A stretch of 64,000 nt of DNA from JAJPKK01 sp963800215 (GTDB lineage: Bacteria > Pseudomonadota > Alphaproteobacteria > Rhizobiales > Xanthobacteraceae), in the NCBI GenBank assembly GCA_963800215.1, contig CAWCZY010000019.1, positions 62,001-126,000 on the forward strand. Direction: 5' to 3'. The notes below the pieces were generated by a model. The model did not search any database and was not told the origin of the DNA. It saw only the letters and a program-made list of their open reading frames with translations. A program made the translations under genes and the position numbers. This document shows positions 18,009-26,477 of this stretch, one piece after another (position 1 is the first letter of the stretch; every line of letters starts with the position of its first letter).

Positions 18009-18875
18009 TTACCCCGCCTTGCGCAGCTCGGCTTGCACGTGATTCTCCAGCACCAGCAAGCCCGAGGCGGTATTGGAAATGGGGACGTGATAATTGCTGT
18101 GGCGCTTGGTGACGCGGCCCGTCAGCGCGCCCCGCATGGCGATCCAATTGAGGAGCTCGACGCCCTGGGTGCCGGCCTCCTCGATGATCTCCCGGGTGGA
18201 GCAGCGCGCCAACGCCGCGGGATCGCCGACCAGCCTGTCCAGGCACCACAGGTCGAATTCCTTGTTGATGAAGCCGGCTCGCTTGCCGTCGAGTTGGTGG
18301 GAAAGGCCGCCGGTCCCGACGACCAGGACCTTGAGGCCCTGCTGGTAGCTCTCGATGGCGCGACCGACGGCCTGGCCGAACTTGTAGCACCGTGCCGGCG
18401 ACGGCAGCGGATGCTGGACGGTGTTGACCGCGATCGGGATGGTGCGCACCGGCCGGTTGTCGGCGCCCGGCCACAGCAGCGCCAACGGAATCGTGAAGGC
18501 GTGATCGACCAGCATTTCCTGGCACATCGTCACGTCGAATTCGTCGGCGACCAGCGCTTCGATGATGTGCCATGAGAACGCGGCGTCGCCCGGGAATGGA
18601 CGCGACACCGGGATGCCCCAGCCCTCGTCCGAATTGCGGTATTCGGCGGCGGCGCCCACTGCGAAGGTCGGGATCTTGTCGAGAAAGAAGTTGAGCCCGT
18701 GGTCGTTGTAGAACACGACCGCCACGTCGGGCTTCACCTGCGCCAGCCAGTCATGGGCAACGGAAAACCCGTCGAAGAACGGCTTCCAATAGGGGTCATG
18801 CTGCAACCCCTTGGCGATCGCGTTGCCGATCGAAGGAACATGGGTGGTGCCGACGCCGCCGACGATCTGTGCCAT
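18009..18875 (-). CDS. ligB: LigB-type class III extradiol dioxygenase catalytic subunit (protocatechuate 4,5-dioxygenase beta)
   Basis: This 288-aa protein aligns well with LigB. Fe(II) ligands fit His12 (GTTHVPSIG), His59 (YNDHGLNFF) and Glu240 (GVELLNW), and the catalytic base fits His193 (TGGLSHQL). The family opens protocatechuate, gallate or related catechols next to the hydroxyl group. It begins two bases after the ligA stop, with GGGGAG as ribosome-binding site, so A and B subunits are translated together as the usual alpha2-beta2 pair. No downstream 4,5-pathway genes (ligC, ligI, ligJ, ligK) are in the window, so the physiological substrate stays open. Confidence 0.88.
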   Translation of the reverse strand: MAQIVGGVGTTHVPSIGNAIAKGLQHDPYWKPFFDGFSVAHDWLAQVKPDVAVVFYNDHGLNFFLDKIPTFAVGAAAEYRNSDEGWGIPVSRPFPGDAAFSWHIIEALVADEFDVTMCQEMLVDHAFTIPLALLWPGADNRPVRTIPIAVNTVQHPLPSPARCYKFGQAVGRAIESYQQGLKVLVVGTGGLSHQLDGKRAGFINKEFDLWCLDRLVGDPAALARCSTREIIEEAGTQGVELLNWIAMRGALTGRVTKRHSNYHVPISNTASGLLVLENHVQAELRKAG

Positions 18876-18877
18876 AC

Positions 18878-19216
18878 CTATCTCCCCGCCGCCAGCAGCT
18901 TCGCCTTGAACGCTTCCACCGACATTCCGGTCTGCTGCGCGCCGATGTCCTGGACGTTGAGGCCGAAAATGCCGGCGAGCTTGGCGAGGTAATAGACGTT
19001 GCCGCCGGCCTCGATCATGTCCAGCACGTTTCGGCGCGCCACCGCGGCGCGTTGGGCCGGCGTCAGGCCGTACTTTTCGCAGTAGGCCGCCTCGTCGCGC
19101 AGGAACGCGGCGCGGTTGTCGGCATCGTTGAACGAGAAGCACATTTTATTGAGCGCCAAGCCCTTTTGCGCCTGTGCGCCATCGAACATGATGGTGCCCT
19201 GGATGTCCTGCTTCAT
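18878..19216 (-). CDS. ligA: LigA-type small subunit of extradiol dioxygenase
   Basis: This 112-aa helical protein matches protocatechuate 4,5-dioxygenase alpha subunits: LNKMCFSFNDADNRAAFLRD, the region around AYCEKYGLTPAQRAAV, ARRNVLDMIEAGGNVYYLAKL and FGLNVQDIGAQQTGMS. The small subunit caps the LigB active site. It is the promoter-proximal gene of the ligAB pair. ORFs with the same architecture also exist as fused LigAB proteins; here they are separate. Confidence 0.88.
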   Translation of the reverse strand: MKQDIQGTIMFDGAQAQKGLALNKMCFSFNDADNRAAFLRDEAAYCEKYGLTPAQRAAVARRNVLDMIEAGGNVYYLAKLAGIFGLNVQDIGAQQTGMSVEAFKAKLLAAGR

Positions 19217-19312
19217 CGCGGCGTTTCCTGTTCGGGTGCCCCGTTCCGGGCGGCCTTTGCTTCTAGGCCGGCGCCCGGCATCATTCTTTGAGATGGATCA
19301 AGGTCTCGGCTT

Positions 19313-19593
19313 GGCACCTCCGATCCGGCGCATCCTTATGTCAGCAACTTCCTCGCGAGGCGCACCGGTGCCCAGGCGAACTGGCGGTCGCCGACCTCGC
19401 CAATCCCAATCTCAAGCCCTGGGTCGTCGAGGCCCTGCGAAAACAGAACGAGGATGCGCTTGCCGTGGTCCGCGGGGAAGTGCTGGAAGCGGGTGCGAGC
19501 GAGCCTCGCGGAAGAAGCCTGCGCGGAGAATAACGCGGGGTATTTCAGTTACTCCGCCGAACCGATGCCGCAAGCCGACCGGCCCGACTTCTG
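19313..19593 (+). pseudogene. remnant of an exported protein gene, broken frames
   Basis: Short coding-like segments appear in successive frames: SDPAHPYVSNFLARRTGAQA (from about 19335), then VADLANPNLKPWVVEALRKQ (about 19388-19450), then AGYFSYSAEPMPQADRPDF ending at TGA 19591-19593. I recall the phrase DLxNPNxKPW from secreted proteins of unknown function in this order, which often sit beside proteins like the next gene. The N-terminus and signal peptide are missing and at least two frame changes are needed, so this is decayed. Confidence 0.4.
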
Positions 19594-19646
19594 AGCGCTA
19601 TCCCTTCGAATTGAATCGGATGGCGCTCAAATTTCCTTTAGCTCGA

Positions 19647-19690
19647 GTATGATCTCGACCGAAAAGTCTGAAACTTTTCGGGATCATGCT
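19647..19690. repeat. palindromic repeat, family B (ATGATCTCGACCGAAAAG...CTTTTCGGGATCAT)
   Basis: The element is a long imperfect palindrome whose ends read TATGATCTCGACCGAAAAG and CTTTTCGGGATCATG. A second copy lies at 46054-46098 and a half copy near 47200-47222. It precedes the secreted-protein gene at 19909. Confidence 0.7.
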
Positions 19691-19908
19691 CTGAGTGCGC
19701 CCGGCGCCCGCTCTTTCGCGCAAGTGGCAAGTCGTGTAGTTTTTGCGCAGCCGCCGTTGGAACGAGATGTGCCGGTATCTTCGACCGAGGCAATGGGCGG
19801 TAATGGGGCGATCGGCGGCGCCGCGCGATCTGCGCAATTTCAAGCGATCGCGGGATAACCGACACCACAATTTTAGACACCGCAATATCAAACATCGGGG
19901 AGGACGAC

Positions 19909-20778
19909 ATGGGGTACCGGCACCGGACGGGCATGATCGGGTTGGCGGCCGTGCTGTCGATGCCGGTCGGAGCGCACGCGTTCGACGATTCGAAATATCC
20001 GGACCTGAAGGGAGAGTGGAGCCGCGTCGCCGTCAGTACCGGCGGCGAACGGGTGATCCAATACGATCCTACCAAGCGTTCCGGCCGCGCGCAGCAGGCG
20101 CCGCTCACTCCGGAGTACCAGAAGATTTTCGAGGCCAATATGGCCGAGCATGCGCTCGGCGGCCAGGCCGGCGATCCGACCGCCATCTGCATTTCGCCGG
20201 GCATGCCGCGCGTCATGGGCGCCTACGCACCGATGGAAATCGTCGTCACGCCGGACACCACCTACATCCTGATCGAGCACATCCACGACAGCCGCCGCAT
20301 CCACACCGACGGGCGCGACTTTCCCGCGGACATGACGCTCGATCCGCAATTCTCGGGCTATTCCATCGGCCGCTGGGTCGACGAGGACGGCGACGGCCGC
20401 TACGACGCGCTCCTGGTCGAGACCCGCGGCCTCAAAGGTCCCCGCACCTACGAGGCGACCGGCATCCCGTTTCACGAGGACAATCAGACCATCATCCGGG
20501 AGCGCATCTATCTGGACAGGAACGATCCCAACACGCTGCACGACGAGATCACCACCATCGACCATGCGCTGACCCGTCCCTGGATCGTCACCAAGAGCTA
20601 TCGTCGCGACCCCATCGCCAAGCCGATCTGGTGGCGCGAGGACGTCTGCGCCGAGAACAACGTGCATGTCGCCATCGGCAACGAGATTTATTTCCTGAGC
20701 GCGGACGGCCGGCTGATGCCGGCCAAGAAGGACCAGTCGCCGCCGGACCTGCGTTATTTCAAGAACATGAAGAAATAG
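19909..20778 (+). CDS. secreted protein of unknown function
   Basis: This 289-aa protein has a signal peptide (GMIGLAAVLSMPVGAHA, cut before FDDSKYPD). The mature chain opens DLKGEWSR and contains LTPEYQKIFEANM, ICISPGMPRVM, YAPMEIVVTPDTTYIL, then a beta-rich region with DGRDFPADMTLDP, ATGIPFHEDNQTIIRERIYL and WWREDVCAEN. I know this arrangement from exported proteins abundant in Bradyrhizobium-like genomes, without function. GGGGAGG precedes the ATG. The pseudogene just upstream appears to be a relative. Confidence 0.75.
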   Translation: MGYRHRTGMIGLAAVLSMPVGAHAFDDSKYPDLKGEWSRVAVSTGGERVIQYDPTKRSGRAQQAPLTPEYQKIFEANMAEHALGGQAGDPTAICISPGMPRVMGAYAPMEIVVTPDTTYILIEHIHDSRRIHTDGRDFPADMTLDPQFSGYSIGRWVDEDGDGRYDALLVETRGLKGPRTYEATGIPFHEDNQTIIRERIYLDRNDPNTLHDEITTIDHALTRPWIVTKSYRRDPIAKPIWWREDVCAENNVHVAIGNEIYFLSADGRLMPAKKDQSPPDLRYFKNMKK

Positions 20779-20916
20779 CGGAAAGCCCATCCCCGCATGG
20801 GGCACGCCATCGCCGGGCTTGGTCCCGACGATCTCGATCAGGAGGGCAGGACGTTTCCACACCGCCCTCGCGCTGCCGAAGTCACCTTTGTGACGGCGCA
20901 GTGCCTTGGTAATCGA

Positions 20917-20943
20917 GATGGCCGGGACAAGCCCGGCCATGAC
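20917..20943. repeat. short hairpin repeat GATGGCCGGGACAAGCCCGGCCATGAC
   Basis: ATGGCCGGG and CCCGGCCAT form a perfect 9-bp stem with a short loop. It sits between the convergent secreted-protein and cytochrome genes and may act as a terminator; this short repeat type is common in rhizobial genomes. Confidence 0.6.
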
Positions 20944-20980
20944 CATCCACATGCGCGGAACGATGAGCGGTAACGCGCTC

Positions 20981-22004
20981 CTACGGCTGCAGCGAGGCGA
21001 GGTAGGCGGCTGCGTTCAGCATGTCGTCGGCATCGAGCTTGCCGACGACCGGAGCCATCAGCGGCGTCCAGGTCCCCGCGCGGTTGCCATGCTGCATGTC
21101 ATAGAGCTGGCGCCCGATATAGCTCGGCGAGCGGCCCGCAAGCGTCGGAACCGGGCCGATGCCGCGCAGGTCGGGTCCGTGGCAGACCGTGCAGGCCGTG
21201 ACCTTGCCCGCCCCGGTCGTGACCAATTCCTCGCCCTTCTTGAGGCTGCCCGGCGGCACGTAGGCGATGAAGCCCGATCGCGGGTTGCGCAGGTACTCCG
21301 TGTGCTCCGCACTCACGGGGGTCTCGACGATGCGCTGGCCCAGCGGCTCGGTGCCGGCGCCGTTACCCTCGATGGTCAGGAACATGCCGTTGACGGCATT
21401 GGTCTTCGGCACGGTGTCGCTCTCCACCACCTTGATCCAGGGGGTGGCACGGATCGACGAGAAATATTTCGCGGCCTGCTTGATCTCGTCGTCGGTCATC
21501 TGCTTGGCAAACCCGGCCATCAAGCCGGTATTGGTCTTTCGAGGATCCGAGGTCTTCCTGTGGCCGTTCTTGAAGTCGGTCAGCTGCTGGACGATGTATT
21601 CGTAGGAAAGGCCGCTGACCATGGCGTTCTCCGGGCGTCCCTTGCCGTTGGGATAATGGCAGAGCCCGCAGGCATAGATCACGGGCTGCGCGGAATCTGC
21701 GGCCATGGGCGACGATGTCGGGCATCGACGGATGATCCTCGGGGAACCAGTCGGCGGGAGCATGCCGGTTGGCGACCTGTGCGCGGGTGAACTGGAATTT
21801 GGATCCCGGCACGGACAGCAGCTTCACGTTGTCCTGCACCGCCGGGGGAGCGGGCGGAGCCGGTGGCGGCAGTACGGCCGGCGGCGGCGTATTGGTACCC
21901 CAGGCCCACGGCATGGGGGGTGCATCGGCGGCCCGCACGGCGGTGGCAAATCCTGCGGCGGCGCCGAGCGACAAAACAGCAGCGGTCACGAGAAGCTTCG
22001 TCAT
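20981..22004 (-). pseudogene. exported diheme cytochrome c with one frameshift
   Basis: A signal peptide (MTKLLVTAAVLSLGAAAGFA) and a Pro-rich linker lead into FTRAQVANRHAPADWFPEDH and MPDIVA. There the frame is lost at about 21703. It continues in the next frame with CGLCHYPNGKGRPENA and, later, CTVCHGPDLRGIGPVP, two CxxCH heme sites each followed by cytochrome c553-like text (ELVTTGAGK, LYDMQHGNRAGTW, MAPVVGKLDADDM). Repaired length is about 340 aa. It would be a periplasmic electron carrier. One base inserted in GCCCATGG accounts for the shift. Confidence 0.75.
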
Positions 22005-22266
22005 CGTCCTCCCCTCTATGTCTGGTCCGGTCTTTCCCGGATTCTGGTGCAAACCATGCCGGCACGGGCCGGCCAGTCCCATGCAAGATTGCCGCAATAT
22101 CGGGCTATCGGCAAGAGTAAGTCCAGGTCTTTGCGTGCCCGGGTCATCGTGAGGCCCGGTTCAAATGACCGGAAATGTTGTGGGGTCATCGATGTTTTCG
22201 GACGCCCCATGGGCGTGATCGGGCTTTTGGTGCCATACTGGCCATCAGCCACGAAGGGTCGCTGCC

Positions 22267-22452
22267 ATGCTCCTGGTCCTGATCAACATCCTGATCGTCA
22301 TCGTCGTCGGTGCCATCCTCTTTTATCTCATAGACAGGTTCGTCCGCGACGGACGGTTGGCGAACCTGCTCAAGATCCTCGTCGCGCTGATCTGCCTGGT
22401 GGCGATCCTGCAGCGACTGCTTCCGCTGCTCGGGGTGGGCGGAATCTTATAA
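22267..22452 (+). CDS. small membrane protein (Thivi_2564-like)
   Basis: This 61-aa product has two hydrophobic helices: LLVLINILIVIVVGAILFYL and LLKILVALICLVAILQRL, separated by a short charged loop IDRFVRDGRL. The pattern fits a known family of tiny two-helix membrane proteins without function. No strong ribosome-binding site is visible. Confidence 0.6.
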   Translation: MLLVLINILIVIVVGAILFYLIDRFVRDGRLANLLKILVALICLVAILQRLLPLLGVGGIL

Positions 22453-22865
22453 GGACGGCGCCCGTACCGGCGTGAATGCCGGCATTGGGGATGACCGCGA
22501 CAGAGACCCGCGCTGCACTTCAGGCCCTCGTACGCGGGCGCTGCGGTCCTGTAGGGGGGCGAACCGTGCTTTCGAACTCACCTGGACGCCTGCGCATAGG
22601 TGGTATTCGCTCCGACGTCAGCGGGCATGCCTGCGGTCGATATATGCCGCAGAAACGCCATTGAGCGGGTCGGGTAATCGTCGCCACGTGCACTGCAGCA
22701 ATCAGAACTCGAGGCTGGTGCGGCGCTGCCTGTTCCATGCTGCATTAAATACTTATAAATATGACATTTTTTATAAGTATAAGCGTCATCAGATATTGAC
22801 TTGTGCGTTGCGGAATCGACGCTATTGAAAGTGGCGATTAAGGCGCTAAAAGCAGGAGAATAACT
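22453..22865. other. intergenic stretch with an AT-rich perfect inverted repeat
   Basis: No convincing gene is seen. ATACTTATAAA at 22749-22759 and TTTATAAGTAT at 22770-22780 are perfect 11-bp inverted arms with a 10-base spacer, far more AT-rich than the surroundings. A TTGACT at 22796-22801 could be a -35 for the next gene, but no matching -10 is clear. Confidence 0.5.
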
Positions 22866-23081
22866 ATGGCTGCCGGCATAAAGTTCGTGACCATCGCCTT
22901 CATTGGTGTCCTTGCCGGCGCAGGGATCGCCTCCGCGCAGCAAACCAAGCACGCTGCAAAAACGGCCGCGAACGCCGGTGCCATCGTGTACCGGAACCAG
23001 GCAATTCACGGCGGCAAGGTGATGGGAGCCGATCCGGATCCGAATATCCGCGGGCAGCTGTTGCGCCAGTACAAGCAGTAA
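22866..23081 (+). CDS. small secreted protein
   Basis: This 71-aa product has a signal peptide (GIKFVTIAFIGVLAGAGIAS, cut before QQTKHAAK). The mature part of about 46 residues contains YRNQAIHGGKVMGADPDPNI. AGGAG precedes the ATG at suitable distance. No known family. The AT-rich inverted repeat upstream could regulate it. Confidence 0.6.
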   Translation: MAAGIKFVTIAFIGVLAGAGIASAQQTKHAAKTAANAGAIVYRNQAIHGGKVMGADPDPNIRGQLLRQYKQ

Positions 23082-23487
23082 GTGAAGCGGCATCTGCATC
23101 ATCACGCCGGCCGCCCCATGTCCGCGCCACCGCGTTTCATCTCGTATCCCATGAGCGTGGGCTGATCGCCCCATCCGCATCTCGCGTCATCATCGCTCGC
23201 CGCTTCAGCTGCAGTCGCGGCGGTCTGCGGAGCTCCGCCGCGCGCCGTCTCTCGCGGCGGAGCGCTGGCCGACGGACGCAGACCGGATGCGCGCTCCGTG
23301 CGGACTCAACCGACGTGGTTTCTCGTGGCGGCTGGGGCCCCGTGTCGCGAACAAAATAAATGGGTTTGCTATTCGCCGGATCGATGCACATATATGGTGG
23401 ATCATCGGCCAAGGGCTTCGTACTCGGGCGTCGGTGACTGAGAGTTCGGTCGTGCTCCCGCCTGTAGTCCAGCGAGGAGTGATGTCA
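23082..23487. other. intergenic region without a recognised gene
   Basis: Reading both strands I see no coding-like translation with a start and ribosome-binding site. The end of the stretch has GCGAGGAG at 23474, which serves the following small gene. Confidence 0.4.
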
Positions 23488-23676
23488 ATGTCCCAATATC
23501 GCGTCTATTTTGTCGGCCTCGAGGGCCGCTTTTCACACGCCGAAGAGATCGAATGCGATGGCGATCAGGAAGCCATCGACAAAACCCGGCGCTTCGCAGA
23601 CGGACACGATGTCGAGCTGTGGGAGCGGGGCCGGTTTATCCAACGGTTTCCGAAAGAGAATCCTTTGCAAGGTTAG
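23488..23676 (+). CDS. small conserved-looking protein of unknown function
   Basis: This 62-aa cytoplasmic protein reads MSQYRVYFVGLEGRFSHAEE, then IECDGDQEAIDKTRRFADGH and VELWERGRFIQRFP. Many short proteins of this beta-alpha-beta layout (YRVYFLD...GRI...E.ECxxD..AI......) occur in Bradyrhizobium-like genomes; the role is unknown. ATG 23488 stands 8 bases after GAGGAG; ATG 23482 is possible but too close. Confidence 0.65.
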   Translation: MSQYRVYFVGLEGRFSHAEEIECDGDQEAIDKTRRFADGHDVELWERGRFIQRFPKENPLQG

Positions 23677-23719
23677 GGTCCCAAGGTTTTAAGGCCGTGC
23701 GCCGCCGTCGTGGCGACGA

Positions 23720-25114
23720 TCACGTGCTTGCAAACCGGTTCCAGGCGTCGAGCCCGGCGATCTTGTAGGCCTCCGCGAGCGTCGGATAATTGAACGTGTT
23801 CTCGATGAAATAGTCGATCGTGCCCTTGAGATTGAGCACCGCTTGGCCGATGTGGATGAGCTCGGTCGCGCCTTCGCCGACGATGTGAACGCCGAGCAGG
23901 CGCCGCGACCTGGTCGAGAAGATCATCTTCATCATACCGCTGTCGAGGCCCATGATGTGGCCCCGCGAGGTTTCCCGGAACCGGGCGATGCCGCATTCAT
24001 AGGGAATTTCGCGCCGGCGAACCTCTTCTTCGCTCATGCCGACGGTGGAAATCTCCGGCACCGAATAAATGCCGTAGGGGAAGAATTCCGGCGGCGGATG
24101 GGGCGCCATGCCGAAGGCATGGCACGCCGCCACGCGTCCCTGCTCCATCGAAGTCGACGCGAGGCTCGGAAATCCGATGACGTCACCGGCCGCGTAGATG
24201 TGCGGCACCGCGGTCTGCATCGTCTTCGGATCGACGGCGATACGTCCGCGATTATCGGTCGTGATCCCCGCGGCGGCAAGGTTGAGGGTGTCGGTGGCAC
24301 CGACGCGGCCGGCGGTGAACAGGAGCATTTCGGTGGTGACGACGCGGCCATTGGCGAGCCTCGTCGTCGGCCGTCCGGATTCGCCGACCTCGATCCCTGT
24401 GACGGCGGAGCCGAGCCGCAGCGCGACGTTGCGGTCGCGCAGATCGTGCATGAATTCCTCGATCAGCTCGCGGTCGACGAAATCGAGAAAGCTCGTATGC
24501 GATTCGATCAGCGTGACGGCGACGTCGAGGGCGCTGAAGATCGTCGCGTATTCGATCCCGATCACGCCGGCGCCGATCACCGTCAGGCTGCGCGGCAGCC
24601 GCGGCAGCTCGATGATCTCGTCGCTGTCGAACACGCTGGTGCGATTGAAAGGCACGTAATCCGGGCGAAACGGCCTGGTGCCGCACGCGATGAGGAGGTG
24701 CGTGGCGCGGTAGGTCCGCTGTTCGCCGGTCTCGGCGGTCACCTCGACCTCGTGGGGCCCGACGAACCGGCCTGCGCCACGCGCGGTCTTGACGGCATTG
24801 CGGTTGAACTGGTGCTCCAGGACCTCGACCTCGTGGTCGAGCGTCTTGTGCAGGCGGGCCATCAGGTCGCCGGCGTCGATGTCCTGCTTGACGCGATAGG
24901 ACCGCCCGTAGAATCCGCGTTCGCGCCAGCCGGACAGGTTGAGTACGGTTTCGCGCAGCGTTTTCGAGGGTATCGTCCCGGTATGAACCGATACGCCGCC
25001 GACCCGGCGTCCTTTCTCGATCACCAGGACCGACTTGCCGATTTTTGCCGATTGGACCGCGGCACGCCGCCCCGAGGGACCGCTGCCGATGACGATCATG
25101 TCATAATCGTGCAT
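23720..25114 (-). CDS. sthA: Si-specific NAD(P)(+) transhydrogenase
   Basis: This 464-aa flavoprotein is the soluble pyridine nucleotide transhydrogenase that balances NADPH and NADH. It has the FAD motif GSGPSGRRAA, then GGVSVHTGTIPSKTLRETVL. The redox CxxxxC of lipoamide dehydrogenases is absent there, as expected for SthA. The NAD(P) motif VIGAGVIGIEYATIF, the FAD motif YAAGDVIGFPSLASTSMEQG and the dimerisation domain IYSVPEISTVGMSEEE through IGQAVLNLKGTIDYF follow. Length is normal (466 in E. coli). It stands alone, transcribed on the minus strand. Confidence 0.93.
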   Translation of the reverse strand: MHDYDMIVIGSGPSGRRAAVQSAKIGKSVLVIEKGRRVGGVSVHTGTIPSKTLRETVLNLSGWRERGFYGRSYRVKQDIDAGDLMARLHKTLDHEVEVLEHQFNRNAVKTARGAGRFVGPHEVEVTAETGEQRTYRATHLLIACGTRPFRPDYVPFNRTSVFDSDEIIELPRLPRSLTVIGAGVIGIEYATIFSALDVAVTLIESHTSFLDFVDRELIEEFMHDLRDRNVALRLGSAVTGIEVGESGRPTTRLANGRVVTTEMLLFTAGRVGATDTLNLAAAGITTDNRGRIAVDPKTMQTAVPHIYAAGDVIGFPSLASTSMEQGRVAACHAFGMAPHPPPEFFPYGIYSVPEISTVGMSEEEVRRREIPYECGIARFRETSRGHIMGLDSGMMKMIFSTRSRRLLGVHIVGEGATELIHIGQAVLNLKGTIDYFIENTFNYPTLAEAYKIAGLDAWNRFAST

Positions 25115-25266
25115 GAGGGCTTTTCTCGGGATCTGGGATTTCTCGGGTCACGGGGCGGCCAGCGGCTTGCAGCCGGAGACCGGCGGGGTGCTCCCCGACA
25201 AGCATATCCGGTGCCAATGTCCGACAGAACGCGAGGCCTAGCGCCCAATGACGCGGCCGGCGCGGA

Positions 25267-26010
25267 TCAGGGCGCGAGATCGTCCGACTTGATGCGTTTC
25301 ACGCCGGCCTTCTCCATGGCGGACCAGGCGGCGGCCAGCGAGCCGCGGTTGTCAATGCCACGGGAGGCGTCTTCGATCACGAACGTCTCGAAGCCGGCAT
25401 GCTCCGCGTCCATGGCGGTCCAGGCGACACAAAAATCGGTGGCGAGCCCGGCGACGAAGACCCGCGTCAGGCCGCGCTCCTTCAGGTATCCGCCGAGGCC
25501 CGTCGGGGTCTTGTGGTCGGCCTCCAGGAAGGCCGAGTAGCTGTCCATGTCCTTGTGGAAGCCCTTGTGCACGATGAGTTCGGCCTGGGGTATGGCGATG
25601 TCCTTCGAGATCTCCGCTCCCGGCGTTCCCTGCACGCAATGGTCGGGCCACAGCACCTGGTCGCCATAGGGCAGCTTGACCACCTCGAACGGCGCCTTGC
25701 CGGCATGGGCGGACGCGAACGAGACATGCCCCGGCGTGTGCCAATCCTGGGTCAGCACCACATGCGCGAACTTCTTCGCGATGCCGTTGATGATGGGCAC
25801 GACCTGGTCGCCGTCCTTCACCGCCAGGCTGCCGCCCGGCAGGAAGCAGTTCTGCACGTCGACCACGATCAGCACGCTCTTGTCGTCGATCGGGATCGTG
25901 CCCGCCGCGAAGGCGAGCCTTGCCGGGGCGAGCAGCGCCGCGGCCAACCCGCTGCACAGGCCGCGAACCACTTGGCGGCGATGGACTTGGCGGCGATGGA
26001 AATCTGTCAT
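25267..26010 (-). CDS. isochorismatase-family hydrolase, nicotinamidase-like, with export signal
   Basis: This 247-aa protein has nicotinamidase residues. LIVVDVQNCFLPGGSL supplies the catalytic Asp and the start of the metal site, LTQDWHTPGHVSF the metal-binding D-H-H, IVHKGFHKDMDSYSAF the catalytic Lys region, and GLATDFCVAWTAMDA the nucleophilic Cys. It would convert nicotinamide to nicotinate for NAD salvage. Unusually, the N-terminus looks like a Tat/Sec leader (HRRQVVRGLCSGLAAALLAP, cut near AFA), so the enzyme is predicted to be periplasmic. A duplicated HRRQV sits in the leader. GGAGG precedes ATG 26010. Confidence 0.85.
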   Translation of the reverse strand: MTDFHRRQVHRRQVVRGLCSGLAAALLAPARLAFAAGTIPIDDKSVLIVVDVQNCFLPGGSLAVKDGDQVVPIINGIAKKFAHVVLTQDWHTPGHVSFASAHAGKAPFEVVKLPYGDQVLWPDHCVQGTPGAEISKDIAIPQAELIVHKGFHKDMDSYSAFLEADHKTPTGLGGYLKERGLTRVFVAGLATDFCVAWTAMDAEHAGFETFVIEDASRGIDNRGSLAAAWSAMEKAGVKRIKSDDLAP

Positions 26011-26150
26011 GGCGACCTCCGTGATCGGGCCTCGCGAACGAGGTCGTGTATGGCTCGGGCAAGAACCAGGCCAGCTGTGCGCGGCCGGCACCAAGCGAAT
26101 TCCCGCCCGCCATCTGGCCGCAGGCCGTTGTTCTCGAAGGCGTTTTTGGC

Positions 26151-26224
26151 TGGCTGGGGGACCTGGATTCGAACCAAGATTAACGGAGTCAGAGTTCGCT
26201 GTTCTACCGTTGAACTATCCCCCA
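26151..26224 (-). tRNA. tRNA-Gln(CUG)
   Basis: The 74-nt minus-strand sequence folds as a cloverleaf: acceptor TGGGGGA/TCCCCCA with G73 and an encoded CCA, D stem GTTC/GAAC, T arm CTTGG-TTCGAAT-CCAGG. The anticodon loop CTCTGAC reads CTG, so it decodes CAG. The anticodon stem is weak: GCGAA against TCCGT leaves a G27-U43 wobble and an A30-C40 mismatch. U1-A72 is present, as is usual for tRNA-Gln. Confidence 0.9.
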
Positions 26225-26477
26225 AAACTGCTTGGGATTTCAGTGGCATAAGAGCTGAGGCAATGGCCAGTCGAGCCACATCGCCGCCTCCCGCGCCGCC
26301 GAGCGCGCTATCATTTAGGCCATCGCCGCCGCGCTGCCAAGGCCGTTGGCACTCCCGCATTGTTGATCGCGCGGCGCGTGGTGCCGGCGCGGGCGCTCCC
26401 TGGCGCGCCGGGATCGAAGACTTAGCTCAGGGCGGGCGGATATTCGCCGCGGATTCGGCGCGCAAGGTGAGACGGGC

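Noticed and set aside
22472..22828. 118-codon plus-strand reading frame upstream of the small secreted protein
   Set aside because: Its translation is Arg/Cys-rich without domain or signal, it has no ribosome-binding site, and it runs through the AT-rich inverted repeat.
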